NCBI GenBank assembly: GCA_963170055.1
Contig: CAUJGJ010000332.1
Location: forward strand, 2,100,001-2,164,000
Origin: Halisarca cf. caerulea
Lineage: Eukaryota > Porifera > Demospongiae > Chondrillida > Halisarcidae
Reading direction: 5' to 3'
DNA length: 64,000 nt
This document shows positions 8,692-22,300 of this stretch, piece by piece. Under the pieces are notes generated by a model, which worked only from the letters and a program-made list of their open reading frames with translations, made no database searches and was not told the DNA's origin. Position 1 is the first letter of the stretch; each line of letters starts with the position of its first letter. The position numbers and the translations under genes were made by a program.

Positions 8692-11600
8692 GTAAGGTCC
8701 TCACTTAATTTCGGTATTTTTTGTTAGAGCTTCCTATGGAATAATTGGGACAGTGGGTGGTTTGGTTCCTCGCAGTTGACAGATTGTAATAGTCTTATAG
8801 ACACTCTATGCGTCACGTAGTATCGATCTATATAGGGTAACCTATAGAGTGACCATAGATACTCGACCCAAGCAGTATCTAGAAGTAAACAAGAAAAGTA
8901 GGAGCTACGCTATTGGTTTGTCAGAACTGAAAAATCTACGTCTCCTTTTGGTGGCTGACAGTAAAGAGGGCTTTGTTAATACAAAGCTGACTATTTTTGT
9001 TTAGGTTTTGTATCAGTTTCCACTGTTTTACTAATCTAACCATAGACACTCTATACTACGTGTCTATGGTCTAACCAGCTAGACCGTCCCTGCAGGCGCC
9101 CTACGGGCGGAAAAGGCGGGGACTCGGGCAAGGACGGTCTAGCTATAGATACTCGACCCTAGCAAAGATAGCGATTAGTTCACACTATGACGAATGGGTG
9201 CATCGGAATCCAGAAAAGTGGGCAGTGGAATTCTAACCAACCAAGAGGTGAAAGGTGTGAACTTCACTATGATCAGCTCTAGCGAGCATGAGCAATTCAA
9301 GTATGCTTTAACCAAGCTTAAGAATGAAGGTATTATGCTTATTAATGAGTAGAGAGCTTCTCTAAGAGCTCATTTAGCTGGGATGGACACTATTGTTTGT
9401 CTGCAGATGGGATACGGTAAATCCACTAGGATCGCGATCACTTACCAAAGATACCACTGTTAGTGGTGTATATGTAGGGGCAAGCATGTGGGACTTAGCA
9501 TCACTGGCACCCTTCCACGCCTTGCTGATACTCGTTAGATGACGATAGCAGGGCTTACAGATGGTTAGAGTATCCCTCTATACATTGTGGGCAACTTCTT
9601 GGTGCAAGTTATGCAAAAGCAGTGTTCTTGCCATGGTGGGCTTGTCAAAGTTTAAATGTCCGTAGTTTGCTGCTGACGTTGTTAACAAATTCTTGCAAAT
9701 TCGACGAAAAAGCTTGGTAATGGGAATGCTTTCGTGGACGAGTACAAGTAGCTAATTTTTCATCACCTTCTAATTATGATGTGTGAACTACGTAATCGCT
9801 ATCTGTGCTAGACCGTCCCTGCTTTTTTTCTGCCTGTAGGGCACCTGCGGGGATGGTCTAGCTGGGTAGACTACTGTTTGACCTTTGTGTCCTTAGTCTT
9901 GCGGAGCCAGACCTGTCCACTTTTCTTTTCATGAAGAAGTGTTAGGGTTTGGGGACTATTGACTTACCGTATATCCGGAAATATTGGCGATCATTAAATT
10001 TTGTGATTTACACAAGATCAGGCTGTGATTTAACCTTTTAAGGACCAAATACCAGTTAACTGGGTCTGTTCTGCAGTACCCCTTACGTACTGCGAGGATC
10101 GAACATTGTGCAATCGCAACGAATTTTGTATCAAAAGATAGAGCAAGAAGCACTTAATAGAAGGTGTACTTTTCAAGCTGATAAATAGTAGTTGAAACAG
10201 TACAATAGCCATTCAAAAGTACAGAAAAACGTAGCTGGATCACTATAAACACAGTTATACAAACTAGTTTACAGAGTTTTGTAGGGGGAACACTCATTAT
10301 TACTCAAGAAAGATGGCCGTCTCCAAGGCTAATTGCTTCAAGTATCAATTTTTGGTCAGATATGCCTCTGTGCAGTTTAGTTTGAAATGCCCTACTTGCC
10401 TGAGTGGTTCTAGTGCTCCCGAAGAGTAGTTTAGACAATAACAGAAGGCCTTGAGTCAAATTTGTTACGCACAAAACTGCAAAAACATCCTGCATTCCAA
10501 TTCATCGAAGCCGTTCACCACTGAATAGAACAAAACTGAAGATTTCTCCCAGGTTTCAGCTTGTGGAGATGTACGTCTCATTAAGTACGTTTACTGGCAG
10601 TTTGCAATGCAGATAAATGTGCTTTCGAGGTTGTTTTTGGGCTAACACTGCATTAGCAGTTTACCCATTATGACACATTATCAAGTTGAACAAACTATAA
10701 CAAACTTTCTTTTGCTTGCATATGTTTTTCTATTTATTCTTGTGTACTTTAGCATGTTTTAATGATGGACTACAATGTTTACGGTAACATTATACAAAAA
10801 ATTTGTGAATTTATTAAGTGTGAAAACTGCGCATGATGAAATCTCCATTCTGTAAGCTCACAGTGGATTGCTCAGTATTGTGTTTGTGCAACAGGCCTAA
10901 GAGATGTCGAATCTGGAGAATAAGAATATTTAGAAGGTTAGATAAGGACATAATGACGAAAAAAACTACTAGTGTGATTTCATCTGAGGACCCTATAATT
11001 CCAAGTTTTGGGACTCCTGTGCTGCTAAAGGCTCCTGGAAGACTGCTTTCACACGTCATCACTTGTGCTGCCATTAATCAACGGCAGCAGTTACAATCCA
11101 CAAGTTGTCCCACCCGATTTTTACACTTACTATCTTCTGGCTTTTGCCTGTGTTTACATCTCTGTTTGTCTTGGTTTCATTGCTCTCTGGCGCTGTTATT
11201 GAGTTATGTAGAACAGAATCCAGGCCCGGATAGCAAGTTCCTGTGTCTGATCTGTGGAAAGTCAGTTATATCTAACCAAGATGGGCTACAATGTGACGGC
11301 TGTGACAACTTGTTCCACAGAAAGTGCGAGTCTGTTTCAAAAAGTGTCTACGTAAGTCTTGCAAAGTCTGATGATGAGTGGTATTGTGGTTGGTGTGCCC
11401 TTCCGAATTTGTTGGATAGTTTCTTTGAGTGTGATACAGTATTAGATATTTCCTCACCTGATGATACTGTTAGTCAACCCAAACCTCAGGATGTAGCACA
11501 CATCCCTATGGTGAAACAGGGGCTACTTGTTGTCCACCTCAACTGCAGAAGTGTGTACTCCAAGCTAAAAGATCTCCTTATTGGTTGGTTGGGAGGTGGG

Positions 11601-13299
11601 CACAATGTTGCTCTGGGCTTAAGCGAGACCTGGCTGTCTGAAAGTGTTGATGATGCAGTTGTTGGAGTTGATGGATATGAAGTCTATAGGAGGGACATGG
11701 TAGGCAAGGCAGGTGGTGGTGTTTTGGTCTTTGTATCCAATATTATTAAAAGTGTTAAGAGAATGGACTTGGAAGTTGAAGGTGTTGAATTGATCTGGGT
11801 GGAAGTCACAGTCTCTGGGAGGCATTTTTTAGTTGGCGATGTACATAGACCCCCCCAAGTCATCCCCAGAATGGCTAGACTCACTGCATACCGTTATTGA
11901 TCATGCCTTACATGAAACAGCTGAGGTTGTTATGCTAGGTGACTTCAACTGCAATCTCCTTAGTCAAGACAGCTGTGCATCCTTGCTCAGTAGCATGGTG
12001 ACAGAATTGAACCTCTGCCAGTTGATCAAAGAGCCGACTAGGGTGACTCAATCCTCATCTACATTGATTGACGTTCTCTACACAAGCGTTCCAGATCTAT
12101 TTGTACAGAGTGGATGCTGCTGCTTTGGACTTAGTGACCATGACATGATATATGGAATTGTAGAGGGGCGAATGACCAAGAAACCATGTATCTGCAATGT
12201 TACGAGTGTTGTGTAGTGCAACATTAAGAAGTTATTAGCTGATTTGCAGTCTGCTCCTTGGATAGACATGGATTGTCTGAGTAGTATTGATGACAAATAG
12301 GAGTTTTGGCTGCACTTGTTTTCTGGCATTCTCGACAAGCATTCACCATGTAAACAGTTAAGGATACATAGTAAAACACTACCATAGATCAGCCCACTAA
12401 TAAGAAAATTGATGAAGGATAGGGATCACTATTGGAGGAAGGCCAAAAAACTGAGCAGTGAGGCTGACTGGTGTAAATATAGAGAGCTGAGAAATTCTGT
12501 CCTCATAACCATGAGATCAGCCAAGCTTACCTTCTTTGAGGAGGTGTCAAAGGAGGCTAAAGATAGAAAGAAGATTTGGAAGGAAATTGCTAGAGTTCTT
12601 GGTGGCGTCAAAAATCCAATCGCCGAAGTAACGATGGGCACTGAGACACTAACTGACTGTAAGGGCATTGTTGATGCATTTAGCTCTCAGTTTGTAAGCT
12701 TGATTGGAACTGTGCATAACCAGCCATGCACATCTGGTGATCTGATCCCTCATGTTGATAGTGTCTTCTGCTCTGAGGACATTTCTGAAGAGTGCGTGTT
12801 TGCAATGTAAAGTAGACTTGATGTGAACAAGAGGTCAGGAACAGACGGTCTGAGTGCACAATGGTTGAGACTGACAGCTCCGGTAATTAGCTCAAGCCTG
12901 GCCTACCTATTCAACCAGTGCCTCAGGGGGGCTGTTGTACTGCGAGCTTGGAAATTGGCTCATGTAACTTCTATACATAAAGTTGGATCTAACTTTGATG
13001 TAGGTAACTTCCGTCCCGTATCTGTGCTGCCTGTAGTTGTCAAGGTTTTGGAGAAAGTTGTCCATCAGCAATTGTATGACTAATTACAGACCCATTCTAT
13101 CCTGAGTCGATCTCAATTCGGTTTCAGACCATGCCATACAACCCACAATGTTCTTGTTTCTATGATTGATGACTGGAGATGCGAAATTGATGATAACAAG
13201 TTACTTGGCGTTGCCATGGTTTATTTTAGTAAAGCCTTTGATATGGTGTGCAATATCAAAGGCACACCATATCGCACACACACACACGCACACAGGCAG

Positions 13300-13383
<84 letters not shown>

Positions 13384-16300
13384 CACACACACACACACAC
13401 AACACACACACACACGCACACACACACACACACATGGTACACACACGGCACACAAATTGTACATAAATTTCAAACCGTCACGCTGTAAAAGTCGACTAGT
13501 TTCAAAATGGCCAACTCTTCTCGTCGGTACCACTTCAGCTGTCTTTGTCAGGGGATAAAACTTTCCACTTATATAGATAGCACTCACCAACTATAGTGTC
13601 GAAAAGTTTGAATAGTTTTGTAATGATCGCTTTCTTTCCTAAGAGGAGATCTGTGACAAAGGATTGACATGGAATATCCGTATTTTACTCTGTGTTCGTC
13701 CATAAAATGAAGATAATGTCTCGCAGCCAAGTACGGGCAAATTTTCAAAATCTTTCATTTCGCAAGCAAACGGAGAGAACCCCCTTTGAGGTCACCCTCT
13801 AAACAGCGCTGGGAACGTTAGTGAAAGTCCGCTGCGAATTCCTTGCATGGGTCGTCAGATTAGTGCGAACAAAAAAAATGGCCTACCTCCATTATGATAA
13901 GATATAACAGTGTAATGTATATGATGTACCATGTAGTGCATGTTGAGTGTGCAATCTGATGTTTGCACTCTACATACAGTACTATTCTAGTGTACTAGTA
14001 TTGTTCTGAACCACTTTTAGCTGCCAAAAAGTGGTACATCAAAATAGTTTTGGCATGCCCAAAGGAGTCCTAAACATGGTCCTCTCCTGGTCCAATTTTG
14101 GTCATGGAGGACCACTTTTGGCTACCAAAATTTGTTTGGTGGGACCACTTTTGGCAACTACGTAAAAATGGCATTGGGGTCCATTTTGGCGTGGATCAAT
14201 TTTCATATGACAGGTCAATAATTGCTTTAGAATTTGCCAACCGTATAATAGTTTGCTTGAGTCATTGCTTTCCTCTGGGCTAAGGGTAGCCTCTCCTAGT
14301 CCAGACCCTTTTATTCAGTGACTATGCAGTCACCAGTTGGTGAGGTCATAGTCGGCATATGGTAGGCATCAAAAAAAGTTTGTTGTAAACATAAAATGGT
14401 TAATTTACAATTACGTTTCGATATGAATTACAATTTTTTTGATAAATCACGAAGGCTGATATACGGTGCTAATACAGTGTAACCTGCATAATCCGACTAC
14501 TGTATAATCCGGATTTCTCTTAAAACCGACCACAATTACTTTGACAGACAAATATTCTGTAGAAAACATCTTGTGTAATCCGGATACTCGTTAATCCGTA
14601 ATCCGACAGTGTTTCTGGCACCCAATGCACAATACAAACCTTTGCAAACCGACCCTAGTAGGAAAAAATGGCTACTTCTAAGAGGTCTCACATTGAAATA
14701 ACCTTGGAAAAGAAGGTAGAGTTGATCAGAGCTAGTGACTCAGCTCCAAAGCCGTCACAGAAGGAGCTAGGTGAAAAGTTTGGTGTAGGTAGAAGCACAG
14801 TTAGTGATATCTTGAGGAAACGACAGCAGTATTTGGACGCATGGGAGCTTAACCACTCTGCGAAGCGTCAACGAATCAAGAACAAATCGACACCTATGGA
14901 TTCCCTGAATGAACTTCTGTTCTCATTTTTCAGTCAGGCACGAACAAAGAATTTGCCGATTAGTGGACCTCTTCTCCAAAGTAAGGCTCTGGTGTTTGCT
15001 GAAGAGTTGGATATCTCAGATTTTCGGGCCAGTAACGGTTGGCTGACGTCTTGGAAGCAGAGATATAATATTAAACAGTTCAAAATATCGGGAGAGAGCT
15101 CCGATGTGGACCCTGTTGTCGTCAGCGACTTTAAGGAGAGAATCGGCGACATTCTTTCGAAGTACGACCCAAAGGATGTTTTCAACTGTGACGAAACGGG
15201 ACTTTTCTACCGCGCGCTACCAGATAAAACTCTGGCACAGAAACGTGAAAAGGTAAAAGGTGGCAAACAAAGTAAAGAGCGGCTGACAGTACTTTTTGCT
15301 TGCAGTTTCACAGGTGAGAAGCTAAAGCCTGTAGTCATCGGAAAGGCACAAAAACCAAGAGCATTTATGGGTATTGATATCAGTCAGCTTCCAGTGCATT
15401 GGAGATTTAACAAGAAAGCCTGGATGACCTCCAAAATCTTCAATGACTGGCTGTGTGATCTCAACCGAAGGATGAAACTCCACAAGCGAAGTATACTATT
15501 GTTCATGGATAATTGCTCAAGCCATGCCTGTAAGGATCTTTGCCTTAGCAATGTATCTGTCAAGTTTTTTCCAGCTAACACTACTTCATGCTTGCAGCCA
15601 CTTGATGCGGGAATAATAAAGATGTTCAAGTTGCATTTCAGAAAACAACTGCTCAAGCATGTTGTAGCTAGAATAGATTCCTGCACTTCTGCTACAGAAC
15701 TAACAAAACAACTCAATGTTCTACATGCGGTGAATTGGATCGCTCGTAGTTGGCATATGGTACCTGCAACTACAATAACAAAATGCTTTACTGCATGTGG
15801 TTTTCAATGGCCGGGCTATACACAGCCATCAGAGGACTCATGTGAAGATGTTCAAGCAGAACTTTGTGAATTGCTTGGGACAGCAAGCTCACTGGGGATG
15901 TCGGTTGACATGGATGTAGAGGAGTATGTGGTGGCTGAGAGTGGTGTGCCCACTGAAAGTATTGAAGGATGGGAGGAAGCTCTTGTACAAGAATACCGAG
16001 AAACCTTGCAAGGATCCAGCAACTCCATGGGTGATGTTGAGGAGAGAGATGATTCAGATGAAGAAGATGCCACTGTACTGCAAGAAATATCCCCACATGA
16101 AGCACTAACTTACCTTGGAAAACTGCAACAGTTTTTCTCACATCATGATGCTGACAATGTAGTCCTAGTGGATCGCTTGCTGCAAAGTGTGGAGCATGGC
16201 ATTATAGTTCAAAAGCAAGCATCTTTGAAGCAATCCAGTCTGGATGACTATTTTAAAGTATGACCTGGTAGTTGGACTATACAGTAATAGTAGAACAGTG

Positions 16301-19300
16301 CTTAATTTCTTTGATTATTGTTTTATTATATTGTTAATATTGTTGTTGATTTGTGTATTCATAGCTATTTGGTGCCATTACATAAATACACACGACATTG
16401 TAATAAATTCTTCATAATCTGACAACCTCCATAATCCAGCATAATACTCATTTCCCTCTGAGTGTCGGATTATGCAGGTTCTACTGTACTGAGAAAGGAC
16501 AGAAATCCCAGATTGAAATACGATTGCGATATTCGGTACAAGAAATAATAAAGTTTACGTTTGACTGCTGAATTACGCCTGTAATTTTAGGCATAAATGT
16601 CCGTTGTTGCTGAAAATTACGCCTGTAGCAAAACTTTGTAAGAATTCAACAAAATTACAGTTGCACAGTATTGTATGAAGTGTCATAAAAATGGTGGCCA
16701 CGTACAAACATCCTTGATATGTAGCTGAGCGTTTTTGTATAAGATAGTAGCGGAATTCTCCTTCTTCGGTTTGATTTCCTTCAACAATCTCAAAAAGGTT
16801 TCCAAAAAGCTGACTTCGTGCCAGCGTGGCATTTTCATGGCTGTCTCGCACTCGCCATAAGTCTCGTATGCACCACACTACAGTACGGATCATAGAAAAG
16901 TAAACGTTAACCAGTTAACAGTTAATGCTTTGGGTTAACTTTCAGTGGAAGAAGCTACAAGTTAACAGTTAACGGTTAACCGTTAATATTTAACTTCCAA
17001 TTGATACGTAACACATCTTTGTGATGTAGCTAATGACGTACGAGACGGAACATCGCCATTTTGTTGGTGCGCAAAGGCTTTTTAGCGATCATTTCATCAG
17101 CGTATTACAAGCAATGTGTCATGATGAATGCTTAATAGTAACTCCTTTGCTGATTTGAATGTTCTCAGTTGCGCCTTCTACGCACCTTCGACTTGGATTC
17201 CAAACACCGTCTGTCACATCGCAGATGAATCGCTTTCAATGCATCGGAATCCGATGACAATTGTATCTCTCGTTAACCAGATTCAAAATTACAAGAAGTC
17301 AATTGAATGAAACTTCGAAGCCCAATACAGCACTTTTGTTCGCTGCAACAAGGCTAAAATGTACCTTCGGCGACTTATTGTGTAAGAATATTACTACGTC
17401 ATATAGCGAGCTGGTAGTAGGGAGTTACCGGTTAACAGTTAACTTTTAGGGCTATTCCTTTAACTTTTATCTGAAGAGCTAAAGGTGAAATTTTAAATTG
17501 TTTACTTTTCCGTGATCCGTACTGTACAAGCTTACAATAGACATTTGGGGAGACATCCATTCCTTTGGAAGATGATACCTTGATTTGAACGCTTAAGTTT
17601 CTAAAGAAATTGCGCTTCATGTCGATTTTGTTCCTGTAGATTTCCACTCACGTGCGCGTACCCATTTACCGTACTGTCCGAAATTTTCACGGGATGTAAT
17701 TTTTCACAAATCACTTGAAATTCAACTGTTCGCGTTTTTATTTTCGCGAGCGCATGGAGGCTATTAGTCTAGGAAGCCAGGCTAAAAATATGGTGTCGTC
17801 CTGTTCACGCATTTAGGTGAAGATCTTGAATAATGTGTGCAGCATACCATATTCAACAAAGCTTGGTGCTTCTGATTCTGAAGTTTATAGGCTTGAATCA
17901 TGTCCATCATTTCACCGTTTCTGAGCTAGATGGTTGGACAGCGTGCCCTGGCTTCCGTGTAAGCTGACTTGAAAGAACTTGAACATCTTTACTGAGGATA
18001 ATCGGGTGTCCAAATTTATGCAACAAAACATAGGCCTGATAACCAGGATCTATTATTTACGTAAACAGTTACGGCTGCCATTTTCTAGCAGTTAAGAAAA
18101 ATTTGCGGGTAAAATTTCGCGAATCTAAAGCTATTTGTGAAATTTGTGAAAATAAAGTCCTGCATAAATTAGAAAAAAGTCTGGTGCTTAAAATGGTCTG
18201 TAAACATGGCATCCGTAGAAGCACACTACTCTTGTTTTACGTCCACTTTATTATTTCTTGTACAGTACAACCAAACGGAACTGAATTTGAATCATGACAC
18301 TGCCCTTGCAAAATCATTAGATCGAATTACCTATGTGTGGTACTTTTCATAATGTACTGGACAATGACTGGCGCTTCAACCGACAGTCGAATAGCCGGCA
18401 GTCAACACTCAGTAGGGGGTCTTGTAGGGGTCAATGGACGGTCACTTCCAAGTGGTTGCTAAGTGGACAGAATTACATCATAAACATTATGCAAGTGTCT
18501 TGAATTTTTCACTAAGTTTATACTATAAGTCCTCAAAGTTTCTGCAGCTACGTAGTGCAAGTTGTTCTATTCGTGAAAGTAAGGGTGTAAACTTATACTT
18601 ATGATTTGCACCGAAAGTTCAACTGCTCGAAAGTTACTGGCAGCAGCAATAGATTCGTATTTGAAACATACAAACTTTAAGATGAAAGGTGAAGCTACTG
18701 ACAGCCCGATAATCTTGGCAGAATAAAGACATGCTGTTACAAAGTTGAGAGTCGCCTGCTGTGAGAACGTTACACATAGGGACTTGAGAGAATCGACAGC
18801 CAAAACGGGAGCCACTTTCAAGGAAATTGGTAACAAATTTCAGTTAATAGATGTCTGCCTACAAATAAACAACAAAATGTCCTGAAATGAGAGCTGTAGA
18901 AGGGGAAATTGAAGTTTCTATCTCCTAGTCGATAAGGCCAAACCAACCATACCAACCAAACAAACATACAGTAGGCGTCAAAAAAGAAGTTTCCATATTG
19001 TAATTGTAAAACGATCAAATTTCAATTACTTTCCAATGTAAAGTACAATTTTGTGGCTATATCACAAAGGCTAATTTACGGTGCTAAAGCAGAGAAATTA
19101 TGGACATCCCAGATCGAATTACGTTAGCGATATGCAACAAAACTAAACTGAAGTGAATCAGGACGCTGCGCTCGCAAAACCATCAGATCGAATTACCTAC
19201 ATATTTCTCAAACTTTGATCCCTATGCCCTTCGTGTAAACAAGTGTGATTAGCACTTGGAACACAGCTAGCCGTGCAGTGTCTTTGCGGGTCGAACTACA

Positions 19301-22300
19301 TATGATTTTTATTATCTTGAAGATTGAATTACCGTCATGAAGGATGGTCGTTGGGTTTGAGATGTGAGCTAGGCTATACGATGATAGGATCTTCGAGATC
19401 CTGAGATATGATAGACCTCAGTAAGATGATCGCTTCTGGTCTAGATCTGCTGATCGGATTACGATTTACATTTGCCTGCAGATCAAATTACTGTCAGGGT
19501 GATGATCAAGGGCGATGGTCCCCGCTTCGAGATCGCCAGCTATTCTACGATGGTCACACCTTCAAAGTCGTCAGATAGGATGAACCTGGGTGATCGAATT
19601 ACGATTTCTATAAGCTTTGAGATCAAATTATGGTAATAAATGGCATCCAAATGAAATAACAATTTTCACTACACACACTGTAACTACGATTACGATTACG
19701 ATACGTTACTTAACTATTACGCTACGGAAACTTTTTTTTTGATGTCTACTGTAACTCAGCAAATGTAGTTTCATCATTTATTCGCATCTGAGCTGCCATC
19801 TTTGACCTCGTCGTTAATTGAACTTTCGACGGGCATCCCAATCCTTTCTTCCCTCATATGGAGTCTGTCCTTCCACACTTCTTAACAAAATTGGTTGTTC
19901 CCTCTCCTCGTGGTGCTCAGGCCTTCGAACTGAAGTTTTAAACAAATAGAGGGTGCGTTAAAGCCTTCTTGCACCATCATCTGCTTCACGTAATCGGAGT
20001 ACAGTTCTTCTTCACTCGACATGAAATATTACTTAGGAAACCTAACACAGTGAATGAATGAGATGAAAATATAGAGATATGCATATTTTCTCAAATGACA
20101 ACAGAAATACAGTGGGGATTATAATACAGTGGGGATTATAACAGTCGGCCATCGGCCAAATGCTGCACATAGTCACAAAATGGCCGCACTAAAAGTATTA
20201 AGCCTTACACAGTGGCCGGTCGAGATTTTTGTCCTTTGATTTGGAACTTGCAAGATTCTTGAGTCCTCTCTATATCCTAAAAGCTATGATTTGCAGTAAT
20301 ACGTATATCGACTGAGCACTTTTACATTTGAGCTCTTTAGGTTCATGCAACATAACGCTGATCGCAATTAGGCTACGAGAGAAGTGGCCATTTTGTTACT
20401 ATAAATAGTATCGTTCTTTCATGTCACAATAATAAACGCAGTCCTACTGCAGAATTACTGATTATACTAATTCTGGAACTGCAAATTTTTTAAGTTTTTA
20501 AAGAGCATTGATGAATATCTTGGCTCTCACAAAGTTGGACTCTGATTGAAAGTATATAAAACTTGTTTTGTTTTCATTATGTAAGTTTACTACCACCATT
20601 CCAGTGAACAAATGATTGTATTTACATGATACTATGTACTATGAGCTCTTGGACTTAAAGTATGCCAAAATTACATGTCAGTCCATGTCCTACCAAGTAC
20701 AGTTTTGATCTGACCTGTTTTCAGATCAAGTCTGAAAAATTATTCACAGGGTATTTATTTCAGCCCTCGGATATAACGGTAAAATGGCCGTCGCGAAACT
20801 TGACCAAATTTCATAGCATATTATGCCTCCAATACGGATAAACTTATACATTACACTATAAAATTAAACAAATGTTATTTGTAGAACACCCGAAGAAGAA
20901 AAAGTACGAAACAGAGAAGTTTGAGGCAACAACAATTCGGTAAAAGACAGAAATTGCCATTTCCGGAGGAGAAGATGACATTGTAGCTTCACGAAATTTA
21001 CTTCAGTCGCTAACAAAATATCTAAACTATATGAATTTGCTTGTTGTTCACTACTATAACCTTGTTAAAACCATTTACAGTGGAACCTCTTTTATCCGGT
21101 CGTCTGAGTTCCGGGCACCTCTGTCTACCGGGCAGCCATTTCTCAAAGAACAGCCATTTTATTATGTGATAATGACATCATTTTACCTGTGCTGCGAAAA
21201 TGGCTGTTCCAACTACGGAACAAACTACACTTCTTTCTTATTATACTACTTTGGCATGACACAAGAAACTGTACATGCATGCTTTATTGTATGACTTACA
21301 TTATTATATTGTCTGAGGTATATTATATTGTATATCTACGTCTATGTTTGGTTTAGATTTGAAGGAATGATGATCGAATTCTGAGTTACGGGCAATTTCT
21401 GAGTTACGGGCACCCCTTGGTCCCACACTGCCCAGTTAATAGAGGTTCCACTGTATTTGGAAAAAGAACACTTTTTTGGTGCCCAAATCGGCAAACAATG
21501 GAACAAATACGGTATTTATTTTCGCTTACCTTATTATAGCATTATTCAACAAGCAAAATCCTATAGCCAAGACTACATTAAATCGAAAAGTGAAACAAAC
21601 AGGAAAGTTGTGGGGCATTTTCTCCTCCGGAAAAGCTGATTTCTGTTTGCCTATTAAACAACGGCCATTTTTGATGACGTATTATGATACGGGGCTGTGA
21701 CATCACTAATATTGGTATCTGCTTACCTGGGGCACTTTCAGTGACGTTCTCATTTGTGTGACATAGTTTACAATTTGTGGTGACGTTGTTTACTGTTAGG
21801 GGTGACCTTGCTTATAAATTTGGTACGTGCACGCCCCAAATCCCAAGCAGCTGTGGGCTGATATAAATGCCCTGTGTTGTCTGCACTGGAAATATGATTT
21901 CGTCCTAATCCTCATCTGAGCATTATACGATGATATTACCATCATGATACTATAAAATCGTATAGGTTCATTGCTGCATGGTGATGATGACCTAGTAAGT
22001 TGTTGAGCATATAGCTCAGCACTAACTTCACTTGATAACAAGACGTTTCGGTCTGTGGACCTTCATCAAAGCTGATGAAGGTCCACGGACCGAAACGTCC
22101 TGTTATCAAGTGGAGTTAGTGCTGCACTGTAGGCTCAACAACTTACTACTTCATGATACTATGAATTTGCGATTGTAATACGATAGAACTTGATTATGAT
22201 TACTATACGATATGGGAACTTTTTTATGACATGTGCTGTATGTACAACCCTATGCTTGTCTAGCCCCGTGCCTGTTGTACCTTTTGCCCCACTTAGCCAT

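Noticed and set aside
13162..13590. Open frames through the second (CA)n run
   Set aside because: Microsatellite artefacts joined to the broken end of the LINE RT domain.
16573..16893. 106-codon minus-strand frame inside element C
   Set aside because: No transposase signature or other family; element C appears non-coding.
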